From Cognatiluteimonas telluris (GTDB taxonomy: Bacteria > Pseudomonadota > Gammaproteobacteria > Xanthomonadales > Xanthomonadaceae): a stretch of 64,000 nucleotides of DNA. The stretch is from positions 27,360 through 91,359 of the forward strand of contig NZ_JAANOY010000007.1 of NCBI RefSeq assembly GCF_011320095.1, read 5' to 3'. Position numbers and translations under genes: made by a program. Shown here one piece after another: positions 1 to 10,572 of the stretch (its first letter is position 1; every line of letters begins with the position of its first letter). The notes beneath the pieces are model-generated. The model was not told where the DNA came from and ran no database searches. It worked only from the letters and a program-made list of their open reading frames with translations.

Positions 1-981
1 GACGTCGTCGCGGATGCGCTTGACCGCCTGCTCGTAGACCGTGTTGCCGGTGGCGCCGGCGACCGAGTCCAGCGCCTCGACCAGCGGCACGCCGGCCTTG
101 AACGTCACCGCGAGCGTGCGCGCGAAGCGCGCAACGGAGGCGTCGTGCAGCACCTTCCCGATCACCGGGACCTTGAGCATCATCCGGTCCAGGAAGTGGG
201 AGAACGCGAGCGAGCGCTTCTTGGCAGCCACGAAGGCGACGCCGGCGCCGACGACCCACAGCAGGATCAGCCACCACCAGCCCACCATGAACCGGCTCAG
301 GTTGATGACGATCTGGGTGAACGCGGGCAGTTCGGCGCCGAAATTCTTGAACACTTCCTCGAACTGCGGTACCACGAACACCAGCAGGATCGAGCTCACC
401 AGCAAGGCCGCGGCAACCACCATGGCCGGATAGAACAGGGCCTTCTTGATCTTGCCCTTCAGGCTTTCGGTGTTCTCCTTGTAGGTGGCGATCGTCTCCA
501 GGACGGTATCCAGCACGCCCGCGGATTCACCGGCCTTGACCAGGTTGCGATAGAGCTCGTCGAACTGGACCGGGTGCTTGCCCAGGGCCTCGGAGAAGGA
601 CGAACCGCTTTCGATGTCGGTCTTCAGGGCCCCGACCATGGTGGCCATCTTGGGGTTCTTGTGGCCGCTGGAAATGATCTCCAGTGCTCCGACGATCGGC
701 ACGCCGGAGCGCAGCATCGTGGCGATCTGGCGGCTGAAAACCGCAATGTCCTTGCCTTTGATGCGGCTGCCGCTGGAGCCGAAGAGCGGCTTCTTCTTGA
801 GCTTGACGGCGCTGGGAGTGATCCCCTGCCGGCGCAGTTCGGCCCGGACGAAGCTCTCGGTCTTGGCCGGCTGCTCGCCCTTCATCTTGACGCCGCGCTT
901 GTCCTTGCCTTCCCACTGGAAGATCTGCAGCTCGTCGCCGCGGCGGGCAGTCTGCTTGGCGACGGTACGGGTCACGGCCAT
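1..981 (-). CDS. pilC: Type IV pilus inner-membrane platform protein PilC (3' end cut by window)
   Basis: PilC is the polytopic inner-membrane platform of the type IV pilus machine and couples the PilB/PilT motors to pilin assembly. The visible part is the N-terminal 327 residues. The ATG is at 979-981 and no stop occurs before base 1, so the gene runs off the window. The N-terminus (FQWEGKDKRGVKMKGE) and the first T2SS-F domain with phrases such as AVFSRQIATMLRSGVP are typical. A hydrophobic segment near residues 160-180 (VVAAALLVSSILLVFVV) and a second near 210-230 are seen. It starts 4 nt after the pilB stop, so the two are surely one operon. The usual length is about 415-420 residues, so roughly 90 are missing. 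Confidence 0.95.
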   Translation of the reverse strand, partial: MAVTRTVAKQTARRGDELQIFQWEGKDKRGVKMKGEQPAKTESFVRAELRRQGITPSAVKLKKKPLFGSSGSRIKGKDIAVFSRQIATMLRSGVPIVGALEIISSGHKNPKMATMVGALKTDIESGSSFSEALGKHPVQFDELYRNLVKAGESAGVLDTVLETIATYKENTESLKGKIKKALFYPAMVVAAALLVSSILLVFVVPQFEEVFKNFGAELPAFTQIVINLSRFMVGWWWLILLWVVGAGVAFVAAKKRSLAFSHFLDRMMLKVPVIGKVLHDASVARFARTLAVTFKAGVPLVEALDSVAGATGNTVYEQAVKRIRDDV

Positions 982-985
982 GGGC

Positions 986-2704
<1,719 letters not shown>

Positions 2705-2859
2705 GTTCACCCTCTCGGTATTCCCCAGCCGGACTTTACCCCAAACCCCTGTCGCGTCCAGCGGCGGCTGCCTGTTTCCGGGCACGCGTCGCGTTGTTCA
2801 AACCGACCTGACGCGTGCATCCCCGTTCACGTTACCCTTGCCCCCGAATGGAGCGACCC

Positions 2860-3714
2860 ATGCGCATCTCGGTGATCCTGCCGGCCAAGAACGAAGGCGC
2901 GGGCCTGCAGCGGACGCTGCCGGACCTGCGCAGCCGGTTCCCCGACGCCGAAGTGATCGTCGTCGACGACGGATCGACCGACGACACCCCGCGGGTGGCC
3001 GCCAGCCATGGCGCCCGGGTCCTGTCCTGCCCGTATTCGATGGGCAACGGCGCGGCGGTCAAGCGCGGCGCGCGCGCCGCCAGTGGAGACGTCCTGGTGT
3101 TCATGGATGCCGACGGCCAGCATTCGGCCGAACACGTCCAATGGCTGCTGGACAAGCTGGGCGAGGGCTTCGACATGGCGGTCGGCGCCCGCAATGCCGC
3201 CGGCCAGGCGAGCCTGGGGCGTGGCGCGGCCAATGCCTTCTATAACCAGCTCGCCAGCTGGATGACCGGGCATCGCGTCGCCGACCTCACGTCCGGCTTC
3301 CGCGCCGTGCGCCGGGAGCGGTTCTGCGAATTCCTGCACCTGCTGCCCAATGGCTTCAGCTATCCCACGACCAGCACCATGGCGTTCTTCCGCAGCGCCT
3401 ATCCGGTCGCCTACGTCTCGATCCCGGTGGCCAGGCGCGTGGGCACCACGAGCCACATCCGACCCTTGCGCGATGGGCTCCGGTTCCTGCTGATCATCTT
3501 CAAGATCGCGACGTTGTATTCGCCGCTGAAGCTGTTCGCGCCGGTCGGCGCCGGCTTCTTCCTGCTCGGTGCGGGTTACTACGCGTGGACGTTCGCCACC
3601 GAACACAGGTTCACCAACATGAGCGCGCTGCTGCTGAGCGGGGCGGTGGTGGTGTTCCTGATCGGGCTGGTGTCCGAGCAGATCACGGCCCTGACGTATC
3701 GGCGCATGGATTGA
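2860..3714 (+). CDS. GT2 glycosyltransferase, polyprenyl-phosphate sugar synthase type (DPM1/ArnC/GtrB-like)
   Basis: The 284-residue product has an N-terminal GT-A fold of family GT2 (ISVILPAKNEG, VVDDGSTDDT, FMDADGQH with the DxD motif). It ends in two hydrophobic segments (near residues 215-240 and 250-272). This layout is that of enzymes that move a sugar from a nucleotide donor to a polyprenyl phosphate on the cytoplasmic face. The start at 2860 follows a GGAG 7-9 nt upstream; an in-frame ATG at 2848 is less well served. It opens a seven-gene plus-strand glycan cluster whose next ATG touches its stop. I infer that it makes a lipid-linked sugar donor that the two GT-C proteins at 13.6-17.6 kb could use; the sugar is unknown. 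Confidence 0.85.
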   Translation: MRISVILPAKNEGAGLQRTLPDLRSRFPDAEVIVVDDGSTDDTPRVAASHGARVLSCPYSMGNGAAVKRGARAASGDVLVFMDADGQHSAEHVQWLLDKLGEGFDMAVGARNAAGQASLGRGAANAFYNQLASWMTGHRVADLTSGFRAVRRERFCEFLHLLPNGFSYPTTSTMAFFRSAYPVAYVSIPVARRVGTTSHIRPLRDGLRFLLIIFKIATLYSPLKLFAPVGAGFFLLGAGYYAWTFATEHRFTNMSALLLSGAVVVFLIGLVSEQITALTYRRMD

Positions 3715-4893
3715 ATGCGAATGAAGCTGATCCGATCTACAACGGACCTGGCCATCAACGGAGCACCGCCTGCCTTCGAAGAGCCATTGCATGTCGGTCG
3801 CCCGATCGTCGGCGATCGCGCGGCGTTCCTGGATCAGGTGGGGCGGATTCTCGACAACCAGTGGTTGACCAACAACGGCCAGTTTGTGCAGGAGTTCGAA
3901 CGGAGGATCGCGGAGTACCTGGGCGTCCGGCATTGCGTCGCAATGTGCAACGGGACGATCGCGCTGGAAATCGCAATCCGTGCCCTGGGGTTGACCGGCG
4001 AAGTGATCGTGCCGTCCTGGACCTTCATTGCAACGGCGCATGCACTGTACTGGCAGGGCATCACGCCCGTATTCGCCGATATCGACCCGGCGACGCACAA
4101 CCTGGACCCGGATTCGGTGCGTCGGATGATCACGCCGCGAACGACAGGCATCATCGGTGTGCACCTGTGGGGCCGGGCGGCCCCCGTGGAGAGGCTGCAG
4201 GCCGTCGCCGATGAGCACGGTCTGAAACTGTTGTTCGACGCGGCGCATGCGTTCGGCAGTACGTACCGGGGGGGGCGCATCGGCAGCTTTGGCGCCTGCG
4301 AAGTCCTCAGCTTCCATGCGACCAAGGCGTTCAACACCATGGAAGGTGGTGCTGTCGTCACCAACGACGACGAGCTGGCGGAGACCGCGCGCTTGATGCG
4401 CAACTTCGGATTCAAGGCATACGACTACGTCATCCATCCCGGGACCAACGGGAAGATGATCGAGGTCTGTGCGGCAATGGGGCTGGCGAACCTGGATCGG
4501 TTCGAGGAGACCGTCGCAATGAACCGGCGCAACCACGACACCTACAGGCGGTCACTCGCCGGCGTGTCGGGCATTTCCCTGTTGGACTACGACCCCACCG
4601 ACCACAACAGTCATCATTACGTTGTCGTGGAGGTAGGCAGCGGTTCGGCGTTGCGCGACCGTATCCTCGCCGCGCTGCATGCAGAGAATGTCCTGGCGCG
4701 GAAGTATTTCTGGCCCGGGTGCCACCGGATGCAGCCCTATCGCGACCTGTTCCCGCACGCCGGGATGATGCTGGGTCACACAGAGAAGGTCGCTGAGCAG
4801 GTCCTTGTCCTGCCGAACGGCAACCTGCCTACGGAGGCCATCGAGACGATTTCCGACGTGGTCAGGCAGATGGCCACCTGCGCATGGTCCTGA
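3715..4893 (+). CDS. DegT/DnrJ/EryC1/StrS family sugar aminotransferase
   Basis: A PLP-dependent aminotransferase of 392 residues, of the family that converts a keto-sugar nucleotide to an amino sugar. The Schiff-base lysine is K204 in SFHATKAFNTMEGG. The PLP ring-stacking region is LLFDAAHAFG, with D175. The N-terminal helix LDNQWLTNNGQFVQEFE is also characteristic of the family. The start follows the previous stop with no spacing (TGAATG), and a second in-frame ATG lies at 3721; either may be used. With the Gfo/Idh protein and the ATP-grasp protein downstream it probably makes and decorates an amino sugar. The substrate cannot be read from the sequence. Confidence 0.9.
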   Translation: MRMKLIRSTTDLAINGAPPAFEEPLHVGRPIVGDRAAFLDQVGRILDNQWLTNNGQFVQEFERRIAEYLGVRHCVAMCNGTIALEIAIRALGLTGEVIVPSWTFIATAHALYWQGITPVFADIDPATHNLDPDSVRRMITPRTTGIIGVHLWGRAAPVERLQAVADEHGLKLLFDAAHAFGSTYRGGRIGSFGACEVLSFHATKAFNTMEGGAVVTNDDELAETARLMRNFGFKAYDYVIHPGTNGKMIEVCAAMGLANLDRFEETVAMNRRNHDTYRRSLAGVSGISLLDYDPTDHNSHHYVVVEVGSGSALRDRILAALHAENVLARKYFWPGCHRMQPYRDLFPHAGMMLGHTEKVAEQVLVLPNGNLPTEAIETISDVVRQMATCAWS

Positions 4894-4920
4894 CCGAAAG
4901 CGACTTGCCCTGATCAGCAA

Positions 4921-5967
4921 ATGAAGACTCTGCGCATCGTGGTGGTCGGTCCCGGGCTGATCGGCAAACAGCATATTCGCCTCATCGGGGCCCGGCCGGA
5001 TTGCGCGTTGTTGGCGATCGTCGCCCCTGATCACGAGGCCAATCACTCGGTTGCGCGCGACCATGGCGTGCCGCTGTTCACCGACATGGACGAATGCGGG
5101 ACGCTCGGCCACATCGATGGTGTGATCGTTTCCTCGCCCAACCAGTTCCACGCGCAACAGGCGACGTGGTGCATCGAAGCTGGCGTCCCCGTGCTGGTCG
5201 AGAAGCCCATCACCGCATCGGTGGACGAGGGCGAGGCGTTGGTTGCCCTCGCGGAGCGCCACCGGGCCAAGGTGCTGGTGGGCCATCATCGCGCGCATAG
5301 TCCCCTGCTTGCACGCGCACGCGACGTCATCGCCAGTGGCCGGTTGGGTCGACTGGTTTCGGTGATGGGGAGCGCACAGTTCCACAAGCCATCGGCCTAT
5401 TTCGCAGCGGGACCATGGCGTACCCAGCCTGGCGGTGGCCCGATCCTGATCAACCTCATCCATGAAATCGGAAACCTGCGCAGCCTGTGTGGAGAGATCA
5501 CCGCGGTGCAGGCGTTCTCGTCGTCGGCCCTGCGCGGACACGCCGTCGAGGATACGGTCGCCATCAACTTGCGGTTCGCCAACGGCGTGCTGGGCAATTT
5601 CATGCTGTCGGATACCGCGGCGTGCGCCAGGAGCTGGGAACAGACGTCCCGCGAGAATCCCGTGTATCCGACCTATCCCGACGAAGACTGTTACGTCGTC
5701 GCAGGCACGCAGGGTTATCTGTCGGTCCCGACCTTCCGGCTGAAATACCATCCCGAAGGCATCGAGCCGTCCTGGTGGGAGCCGTTCGTCGAAGAGACCT
5801 TGGACGTGAACCGGCAGGATCCGCTAGCCTGCCAACTCGAACACTTTGTGCAGGTCATGCGCGGCATCGCCGAACCATTGGTGTCGGAATCGGACGGCTT
5901 GCGCAACCTCAAGATCACGGAGGCCATCGCGCGGTCCGCCGACGAGGGCCGGATCATCGAGACCTGA
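4921..5967 (+). CDS. Gfo/Idh/MocA family NAD(P)-dependent oxidoreductase
   Basis: The 348-residue product has an N-terminal Rossmann fold (IVVVGPGLIGKQHI), the EKPIT motif with the conserved lysine, and a C-terminal alpha/beta domain with GGGPILINLIHEIG, where the His-containing helix supplies catalytic residues. Such enzymes oxidise or reduce sugar hydroxyl/keto groups, and in glycan clusters they often make the 3-keto sugar that a DegT-type aminotransferase then aminates. It lies 27 nt after the aminotransferase and 9 nt before the ATP-grasp gene, so co-transcription is very likely. The pairing of oxidation and transamination is inferred from gene context. Confidence 0.9.
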   Translation: MKTLRIVVVGPGLIGKQHIRLIGARPDCALLAIVAPDHEANHSVARDHGVPLFTDMDECGTLGHIDGVIVSSPNQFHAQQATWCIEAGVPVLVEKPITASVDEGEALVALAERHRAKVLVGHHRAHSPLLARARDVIASGRLGRLVSVMGSAQFHKPSAYFAAGPWRTQPGGGPILINLIHEIGNLRSLCGEITAVQAFSSSALRGHAVEDTVAINLRFANGVLGNFMLSDTAACARSWEQTSRENPVYPTYPDEDCYVVAGTQGYLSVPTFRLKYHPEGIEPSWWEPFVEETLDVNRQDPLACQLEHFVQVMRGIAEPLVSESDGLRNLKITEAIARSADEGRIIET

Positions 5968-5976
5968 GGGCTGACG

Positions 5977-7146
5977 ATGGCGAAAGTACTGCTGGTGGAC
6001 ACGAATTTTTCATCGGCGCCGATCTACCGCGTGCTGGTGGCCGATGGGCATGAAGTGCATGTCGTCGGTGGCAATCCATTGGATTGCCTAGCCAAGTCTG
6101 CAGCCCGCTACTGGCAACTGGACTATTCCGACACGGGAGCGTTGTCCACGCTCGTGGACGAGGAGGCCTTTGAGTTTCTCGTACCGGGTTGCACGGATCG
6201 CTCCTATGCATCGTGCATGGAAGCCGGGCGGGGGCGATTCCCAGGATTCGACGACGCCGACGCCGCGTCGTTCATCAGCCACAAGGCGCGCTTCAGGAGC
6301 CTGGCTGCCGAGCTGGGTTTGCCGGTGCCAATGACGCATGCCGCAGAGGCAATCGCGCATTCGCAACCGGTCATCGTCAAACCTGTAGATGCGTTCAGCG
6401 GTAAAGGCATCACGGTCTTGCGCGATGCCAACATGTCGTCCGTCGCGGCGGCGATCGAGCATGCGAGAGCGGTTTCCGCCAGCGGGGAATGCCTGGTGGA
6501 AGACTATGTGGAAGGGCAACTCTACAGCCACTCCGCCTTCCTTGCCGGGCAGCGCGTGGTGCACGATTTCCTGGTGCAGGAGGATGGAACGGCCAACCAG
6601 TTCGTGGTCGACACTAGCCGTGTGCTGGACAGCGCGCGGTTTCAGCCGCTGCTGGAAGATCTCCGAAGGTGGATCGAAACACTGGCGCGACACCTGCAAC
6701 TGGTGGATGGGTTGTTGCATACGCAATTCATCCACGATGGGCGACAGACCTGGCTGATTGAGTTGACGAGGAGGTGCCCCGGAGATCTTTACAGCCAGCT
6801 CATCGAGCTTTCCACTGGGTGTCCGTACGCCCGGTGCTTCGCATTGCCGTTCCTGGCACAGGTGCCCGAGCCGCGCGCCGAACGCGGCCTGCGCCCGATC
6901 ATGCGGCATACGATCACGGTCAAGCAGGAACAAGGCCTCGACCACGTGCATTTCCTGCGTAATTTGAACATCGAGCGCTACGTTCCCTTGAGTCTGGTTG
7001 GCGACCCCTTGCTGCCCAGTCCGCTAAGCCGTGTTGGCATCCTCTTTTGCAGCGAACGGGACCAGCGGGCTCTGGACGATCTGTATCGCGTTACCCTGCG
7101 TCGAGGTCTGGTTGCCGTCTCGGATGGAACGCGCTCGCACGATTGA
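5977..7146 (+). CDS. ATP-grasp domain protein, probable carboxylate-amine ligase of glycan cluster
   Basis: A 389-residue ATP-grasp protein. An N-terminal Rossmann-like preATP-grasp part (KVLLVDTNFSSAPIY) is followed by the ATP-grasp core: PVIVKPVDAFSGKGI, the ECLVEDYVEG adenine-contact strand, and a metal-binding end with LIELTRRCPGDLY. Family members form acyl-phosphate intermediates and join them to amines or thiols. In a cluster holding a sugar aminotransferase, one reading is that it attaches an amino acid or other carboxylate to an amino sugar, because no acetyltransferase is present to do so. That is inference; the fold assignment is firm. The start has GGGCTGACG just upstream and follows the previous gene by 9 nt. 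Confidence 0.85.
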   Translation: MAKVLLVDTNFSSAPIYRVLVADGHEVHVVGGNPLDCLAKSAARYWQLDYSDTGALSTLVDEEAFEFLVPGCTDRSYASCMEAGRGRFPGFDDADAASFISHKARFRSLAAELGLPVPMTHAAEAIAHSQPVIVKPVDAFSGKGITVLRDANMSSVAAAIEHARAVSASGECLVEDYVEGQLYSHSAFLAGQRVVHDFLVQEDGTANQFVVDTSRVLDSARFQPLLEDLRRWIETLARHLQLVDGLLHTQFIHDGRQTWLIELTRRCPGDLYSQLIELSTGCPYARCFALPFLAQVPEPRAERGLRPIMRHTITVKQEQGLDHVHFLRNLNIERYVPLSLVGDPLLPSPLSRVGILFCSERDQRALDDLYRVTLRRGLVAVSDGTRSHD

Positions 7147-7314
7147 AGCAAGGCGCGCCCGTCGCGGACGACGCCGTGGTTCGCGTCCGCGGTGTGCCTG
7201 TGTTGTGGATGCGTCGGCACGTGCCGACTTTGGAAAACCTGCAGACAGCGTCCGGCCGCTTCTAACCGGGCGGAAGAAGGGACCGATCGCTTTGAACGCA
7301 GAACGGACGATCGG

Positions 7315-8757
7315 ATGAAAGGTCGGGCACTGATGGCGACGATGTGGAGCGCAGGCGATGCACTGTCACGCCAGGGACTCCAGTTCCTCACCACGCTCGT
7401 CCTGGCACGCCTTCTGACGCCGGCCGATTTCGGCATCGTGGCCATGCTGGCCGTGTTCGTCGGCGTGGCTGGCGTCCTGGCGGACGGCGGATTTTCCGCG
7501 GCGCTGATCCAGCGGCAGGACGTCGACCACGACGACGAATCCACCGTGTTCTGGTGCAACCTCGCGATCGGTTTGCTGCTTGCATTGCTGCTGGCAGGCG
7601 CCGGACCATGTCTGGCCGGCTTCTACCAGGAGCCAAGGCTGCGGGCCATCACGGTCGCGATGGCACCGATGGTGTTGGCTAGTGCGGCGGGCGCGATCCA
7701 TTTCGCACTCCTCATCAAGCGACTGGAGTTTCGAACGCTGGCGATCGCCGGGGGCATCGCTGCCTGTCTTTCAGCGATCGTATCGATCGCGATGGCGACT
7801 GCGGGCGCTGGTGTCTGGGCGCTGGTCGCGCAGGGCGTCGTGGCTGCTGCTGCAACGACCGCGTTCCTGTGGTGGTTGCATCCGTGGCGGCCGGCCTGGG
7901 TGTTCAAAATGGAGTCGATCCGCAAGCTGGCCGGCTTCGGCGGTTACCATCTCGCGTCGACGCTGATGGAGGCGGCCTATTCCCGGCTGTATTCGCTGTT
8001 GGCGGGGCGGATGTTCGGTGCCAGGCCGCTCGGCTACTACGCCAATGCGGAAAACACGCGGCAGCTGCCGGCGTCGTTTCTTGCGGCACTGGTTGCCCGC
8101 GTTGCACTTCCGTTGCTGTCGGAGGCGCAGGGAAATCCCTTGCTCGCGCGTCGCGGCCTGCAGCTTTCCATCCGGGTGATGATGCTGCTGTATGCGCCGG
8201 TAATGCTGGGAATCGCGGTGCTTGCCGAGCCCGTCGTCGAAGTCCTGTACGGACCGCAGTGGCTGCCCGCGGCGCCGCTGCTGAGGATCCTTGCGGTGGC
8301 GGGCCTTCTTTATCCCATCCACATGATCAACCTGCACGCGCTGATGGCCCAGGGCCACGCGCGGTTGATGTTCCGGCTCGAAGTCATCAAGAAGGCGAGC
8401 GGCGTGGCGCTTTTGTTGATCGGCGCCAGGTACGGTTTGGCGGGGCTGGCATGGAGCCAGGTCGCGCACTCCGGGATCGCGCTCTTCGTCAACGCGTATT
8501 ATACGCGTCGATGGCTTGGCTACGGCGTGTTCGCGCAGTTGCGCGATGCAGGGCCGCCGATCCTCGCAGCGGTCGCTGCTTGTGCAGTCGTGTGGCCTTT
8601 CGTGCACGCATTGTCGTGGCCGGCCCCCGCACGGCTGGCCGCGTTGCTCATGCTTGGCGCACTCAGCTATCTCATGCTGATCGTGATCGGCAAGACCGAC
8701 GCCTGGCTGGAACTCAAGGCCCTGGTTGCGCAGTCGCGTTCGGAGCCGTCCGCATGA
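7315..8757 (+). CDS. Polysaccharide/lipid-linked glycan flippase, MOP superfamily (Wzx/WzxC-like)
   Basis: A 480-residue multi-pass membrane protein with some 12-14 hydrophobic segments. The first helices contain ALSRQGLQFLTTLVLARLL, then TPADFGIVAM, the standard opening of the WzxC-like branch of the MOP exporter superfamily. Such proteins flip undecaprenyl-linked oligosaccharides to the periplasm. The frame stays open back to 7192, but the stretch before 7315 has no membrane-protein character, so ATG 7315 is preferred; 7333 is possible. The stop overlaps the next gene's ATG by 4 nt (ATGA). The 168 bp before it hold no recognised gene and no clear promoter. Confidence 0.88.
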   Translation: MKGRALMATMWSAGDALSRQGLQFLTTLVLARLLTPADFGIVAMLAVFVGVAGVLADGGFSAALIQRQDVDHDDESTVFWCNLAIGLLLALLLAGAGPCLAGFYQEPRLRAITVAMAPMVLASAAGAIHFALLIKRLEFRTLAIAGGIAACLSAIVSIAMATAGAGVWALVAQGVVAAAATTAFLWWLHPWRPAWVFKMESIRKLAGFGGYHLASTLMEAAYSRLYSLLAGRMFGARPLGYYANAENTRQLPASFLAALVARVALPLLSEAQGNPLLARRGLQLSIRVMMLLYAPVMLGIAVLAEPVVEVLYGPQWLPAAPLLRILAVAGLLYPIHMINLHALMAQGHARLMFRLEVIKKASGVALLLIGARYGLAGLAWSQVAHSGIALFVNAYYTRRWLGYGVFAQLRDAGPPILAAVAACAVVWPFVHALSWPAPARLAALLMLGALSYLMLIVIGKTDAWLELKALVAQSRSEPSA

Positions 8758-9773
8758 ATGCGCGTGGCACCACGATTGAGGTCGAAACCGTCGAAATAAG
8801 CGATCCGTCCTGCCTGCGCGTCGCCCCGGTCGTCTCCGTGTTGATGCTGGTCTATAACCACGGCGAATACCTTGCGCAGGCGATCGAGAGCGTTCTTGCG
8901 CAGCAGGCCGTATGTCCAGTGGAGCTGCTGATCGGCGAGGATTGCTCGGCCGACAATTCGCGCGACATTGCCATCGACTACCAGCGCAGGCATCCGGAGT
9001 CGATCCGCGTCATCACCGCCGGCCGGAACGTCGGTGCGCACTGGAACTACACGCGCCTGCTAAACGCAGCTCGCGGCGAGTTCATCGCCCACCTCGACGG
9101 GGACGATTACTGGTTGCCGGGCAAGCTGGCAAGACAGGTGGCGTTGTTGCGGGATCAGCCACATGCCGTCGCGACGTACTGCAACGCGCTGGTGTCCTAC
9201 CCCGACGGGGCAACGGTCGCGCGTTTCAACGACATAGGCGATGAGCGGATCGAGCTGGCGAAGTTGTTGCGACGGGGGAATTTCCTTTGCATGAGCACGA
9301 TGATGTTCCGGTCGACGCAGGCGCCGACGCTCCGTGGCATCGGTCGCGAATTCCTTGACTATCAGGTGCACCTGACGCACGCGCAGAACGGCGATCTGTT
9401 GCACATCGGCGAACCGCTGGCGGTTTACCGGATGCAATCTTCCGGCTCCATGGTTGCGAAGGACAACGCCCGCGTGCGCGAGATGTACTGGCAGGCCATT
9501 CAGAGCATTCCGCGCGAGCGGGTAAGCGATGACGATTTTGCGAACGGCTTGGCGGACTTCCTGCGTCGGGTCTTCTTCCGAGCGGTGCGCACGGGGAACT
9601 GGCGCCTGGTAAGGGAGTGGACCGTTCGGGTGCTCGCCGCATCGCCTTACGGGACGTTTCGAACCGGCACGCTTCTCGCGAAGTCGATCGCGCGTATCGC
9701 GGGCAAGGAGGCGATCGGGCGTCTTTCACCTCTCTGGGACAGGCACGCCATGCGCGTCCTTTATCGATGCTAG
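8754..9773 (+). CDS. GT2 family glycosyltransferase
   Basis: The 339-residue cytoplasmic GT-A enzyme carries VVSVLMLVYNHGEYL, IGEDCSADNSRD and the metal-binding HLDGDDYW motif, all near the N-terminus, and a C-terminal helical tail without clear membrane helices. It overlaps the flippase by 4 nt, a sign of translational coupling. The reading frame is open far upstream through the flippase gene in another frame, but nothing before 8754 resembles the family. It probably adds one sugar to the lipid-linked repeat unit; donor and acceptor are not predictable. Confidence 0.88.
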   Translation: MNARGTTIEVETVEISDPSCLRVAPVVSVLMLVYNHGEYLAQAIESVLAQQAVCPVELLIGEDCSADNSRDIAIDYQRRHPESIRVITAGRNVGAHWNYTRLLNAARGEFIAHLDGDDYWLPGKLARQVALLRDQPHAVATYCNALVSYPDGATVARFNDIGDERIELAKLLRRGNFLCMSTMMFRSTQAPTLRGIGREFLDYQVHLTHAQNGDLLHIGEPLAVYRMQSSGSMVAKDNARVREMYWQAIQSIPRERVSDDDFANGLADFLRRVFFRAVRTGNWRLVREWTVRVLAASPYGTFRTGTLLAKSIARIAGKEAIGRLSPLWDRHAMRVLYRC

Positions 9774-9791
9774 CGGCACGATGGGCAAACA

Positions 9792-10559
9792 ATGAATCCA
9801 TTGAAGCTTGTTCCTTATGCGCTAGCTGGATGGTTGCCCGGCGGCAGGCACCATTGCACGTTGTGCGGGTATCGGGTCTGGCGTTTCATGCCTTATCGAT
9901 CGTCCTCGCGCGAAGCAGGGCTGATGCAGGTGCTCGATATGGTCGGCAGCGACACGGAGAATTTCGAATGTCCCCGTTGCGGTGCGCACGATCGCGAGCG
10001 ACACCTGTTGTTGTATCTGCGGGCTTCGGGAGTACTGGCGGAGCTCGGCGGCAAGGCGATCCTCCATTTCGCACCCGAAAAGCGGCTATCGCGGTATGTC
10101 TGCGCCATGGGTCTCGGGCGATACGTCCCCTGCGACCTGTTTCCACAGGACCCGCAGGTACTGCGCGTCGACATGCTCGACATGCCGTTCGCGGATGGCA
10201 CCTTCGATGTCGTGATCGCCAACCATGTGCTCGAGCACGTGGACGACGATGCGCGCGGCCTGGCGGAAATCCACCGCGTGCTTAAGCGGGGCGGCATCGC
10301 CATTCTCCAGACGCCTTACAGCGGCAGGCTCCACCGCACCTGGCAGGATCCCGGGATCGACACGCCGGCAGCGCGCCTGCAGGCCTATGGACAGGAAGAC
10401 CATGTACGCCTGTTCGGGCGCGATCTATTCGACCGCATCGTCGCCGCGGGTTTCGCATCGGACGTGCGACGACATGCGGATCTGCTCGCCGATGTGGACC
10501 CGGTCGTTGCAGGCGTCAATGCCGAAGAACCTTTCTTCCTGTTCCGCAAACGTGCCTGA
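9792..10559 (+). CDS. Class I SAM-dependent methyltransferase with N-terminal zinc-ribbon
   Basis: The 255-residue protein has two CxxC pairs near residues 22-25 (CTLC) and 60-63 (CPRC) that form a probable zinc knuckle, followed by a methyltransferase domain. The usual glycine motif I is replaced by ILHFAPEKRL, but later elements are clear: LDMPFADGTFDVVIANHVLEHV and an IHRVLKRGG motif. This small family is common in surface-glycan clusters and may methylate sugar hydroxyls. It ends 13 bp from the convergent stop of the minus-strand GT2 gene, marking the meeting point of the two glycan operons. Confidence 0.82.
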   Translation: MNPLKLVPYALAGWLPGGRHHCTLCGYRVWRFMPYRSSSREAGLMQVLDMVGSDTENFECPRCGAHDRERHLLLYLRASGVLAELGGKAILHFAPEKRLSRYVCAMGLGRYVPCDLFPQDPQVLRVDMLDMPFADGTFDVVIANHVLEHVDDDARGLAEIHRVLKRGGIAILQTPYSGRLHRTWQDPGIDTPAARLQAYGQEDHVRLFGRDLFDRIVAAGFASDVRRHADLLADVDPVVAGVNAEEPFFLFRKRA

Positions 10560-10572
10560 AAAATCGAACCCG

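Noticed and set aside
7147..7314. Possible small gene or gene remnant before the flippase (open frame through 7265)
   Set aside because: A short fragment vaguely like an outer-membrane protein phrase, too short to support, and it has no ribosome site.
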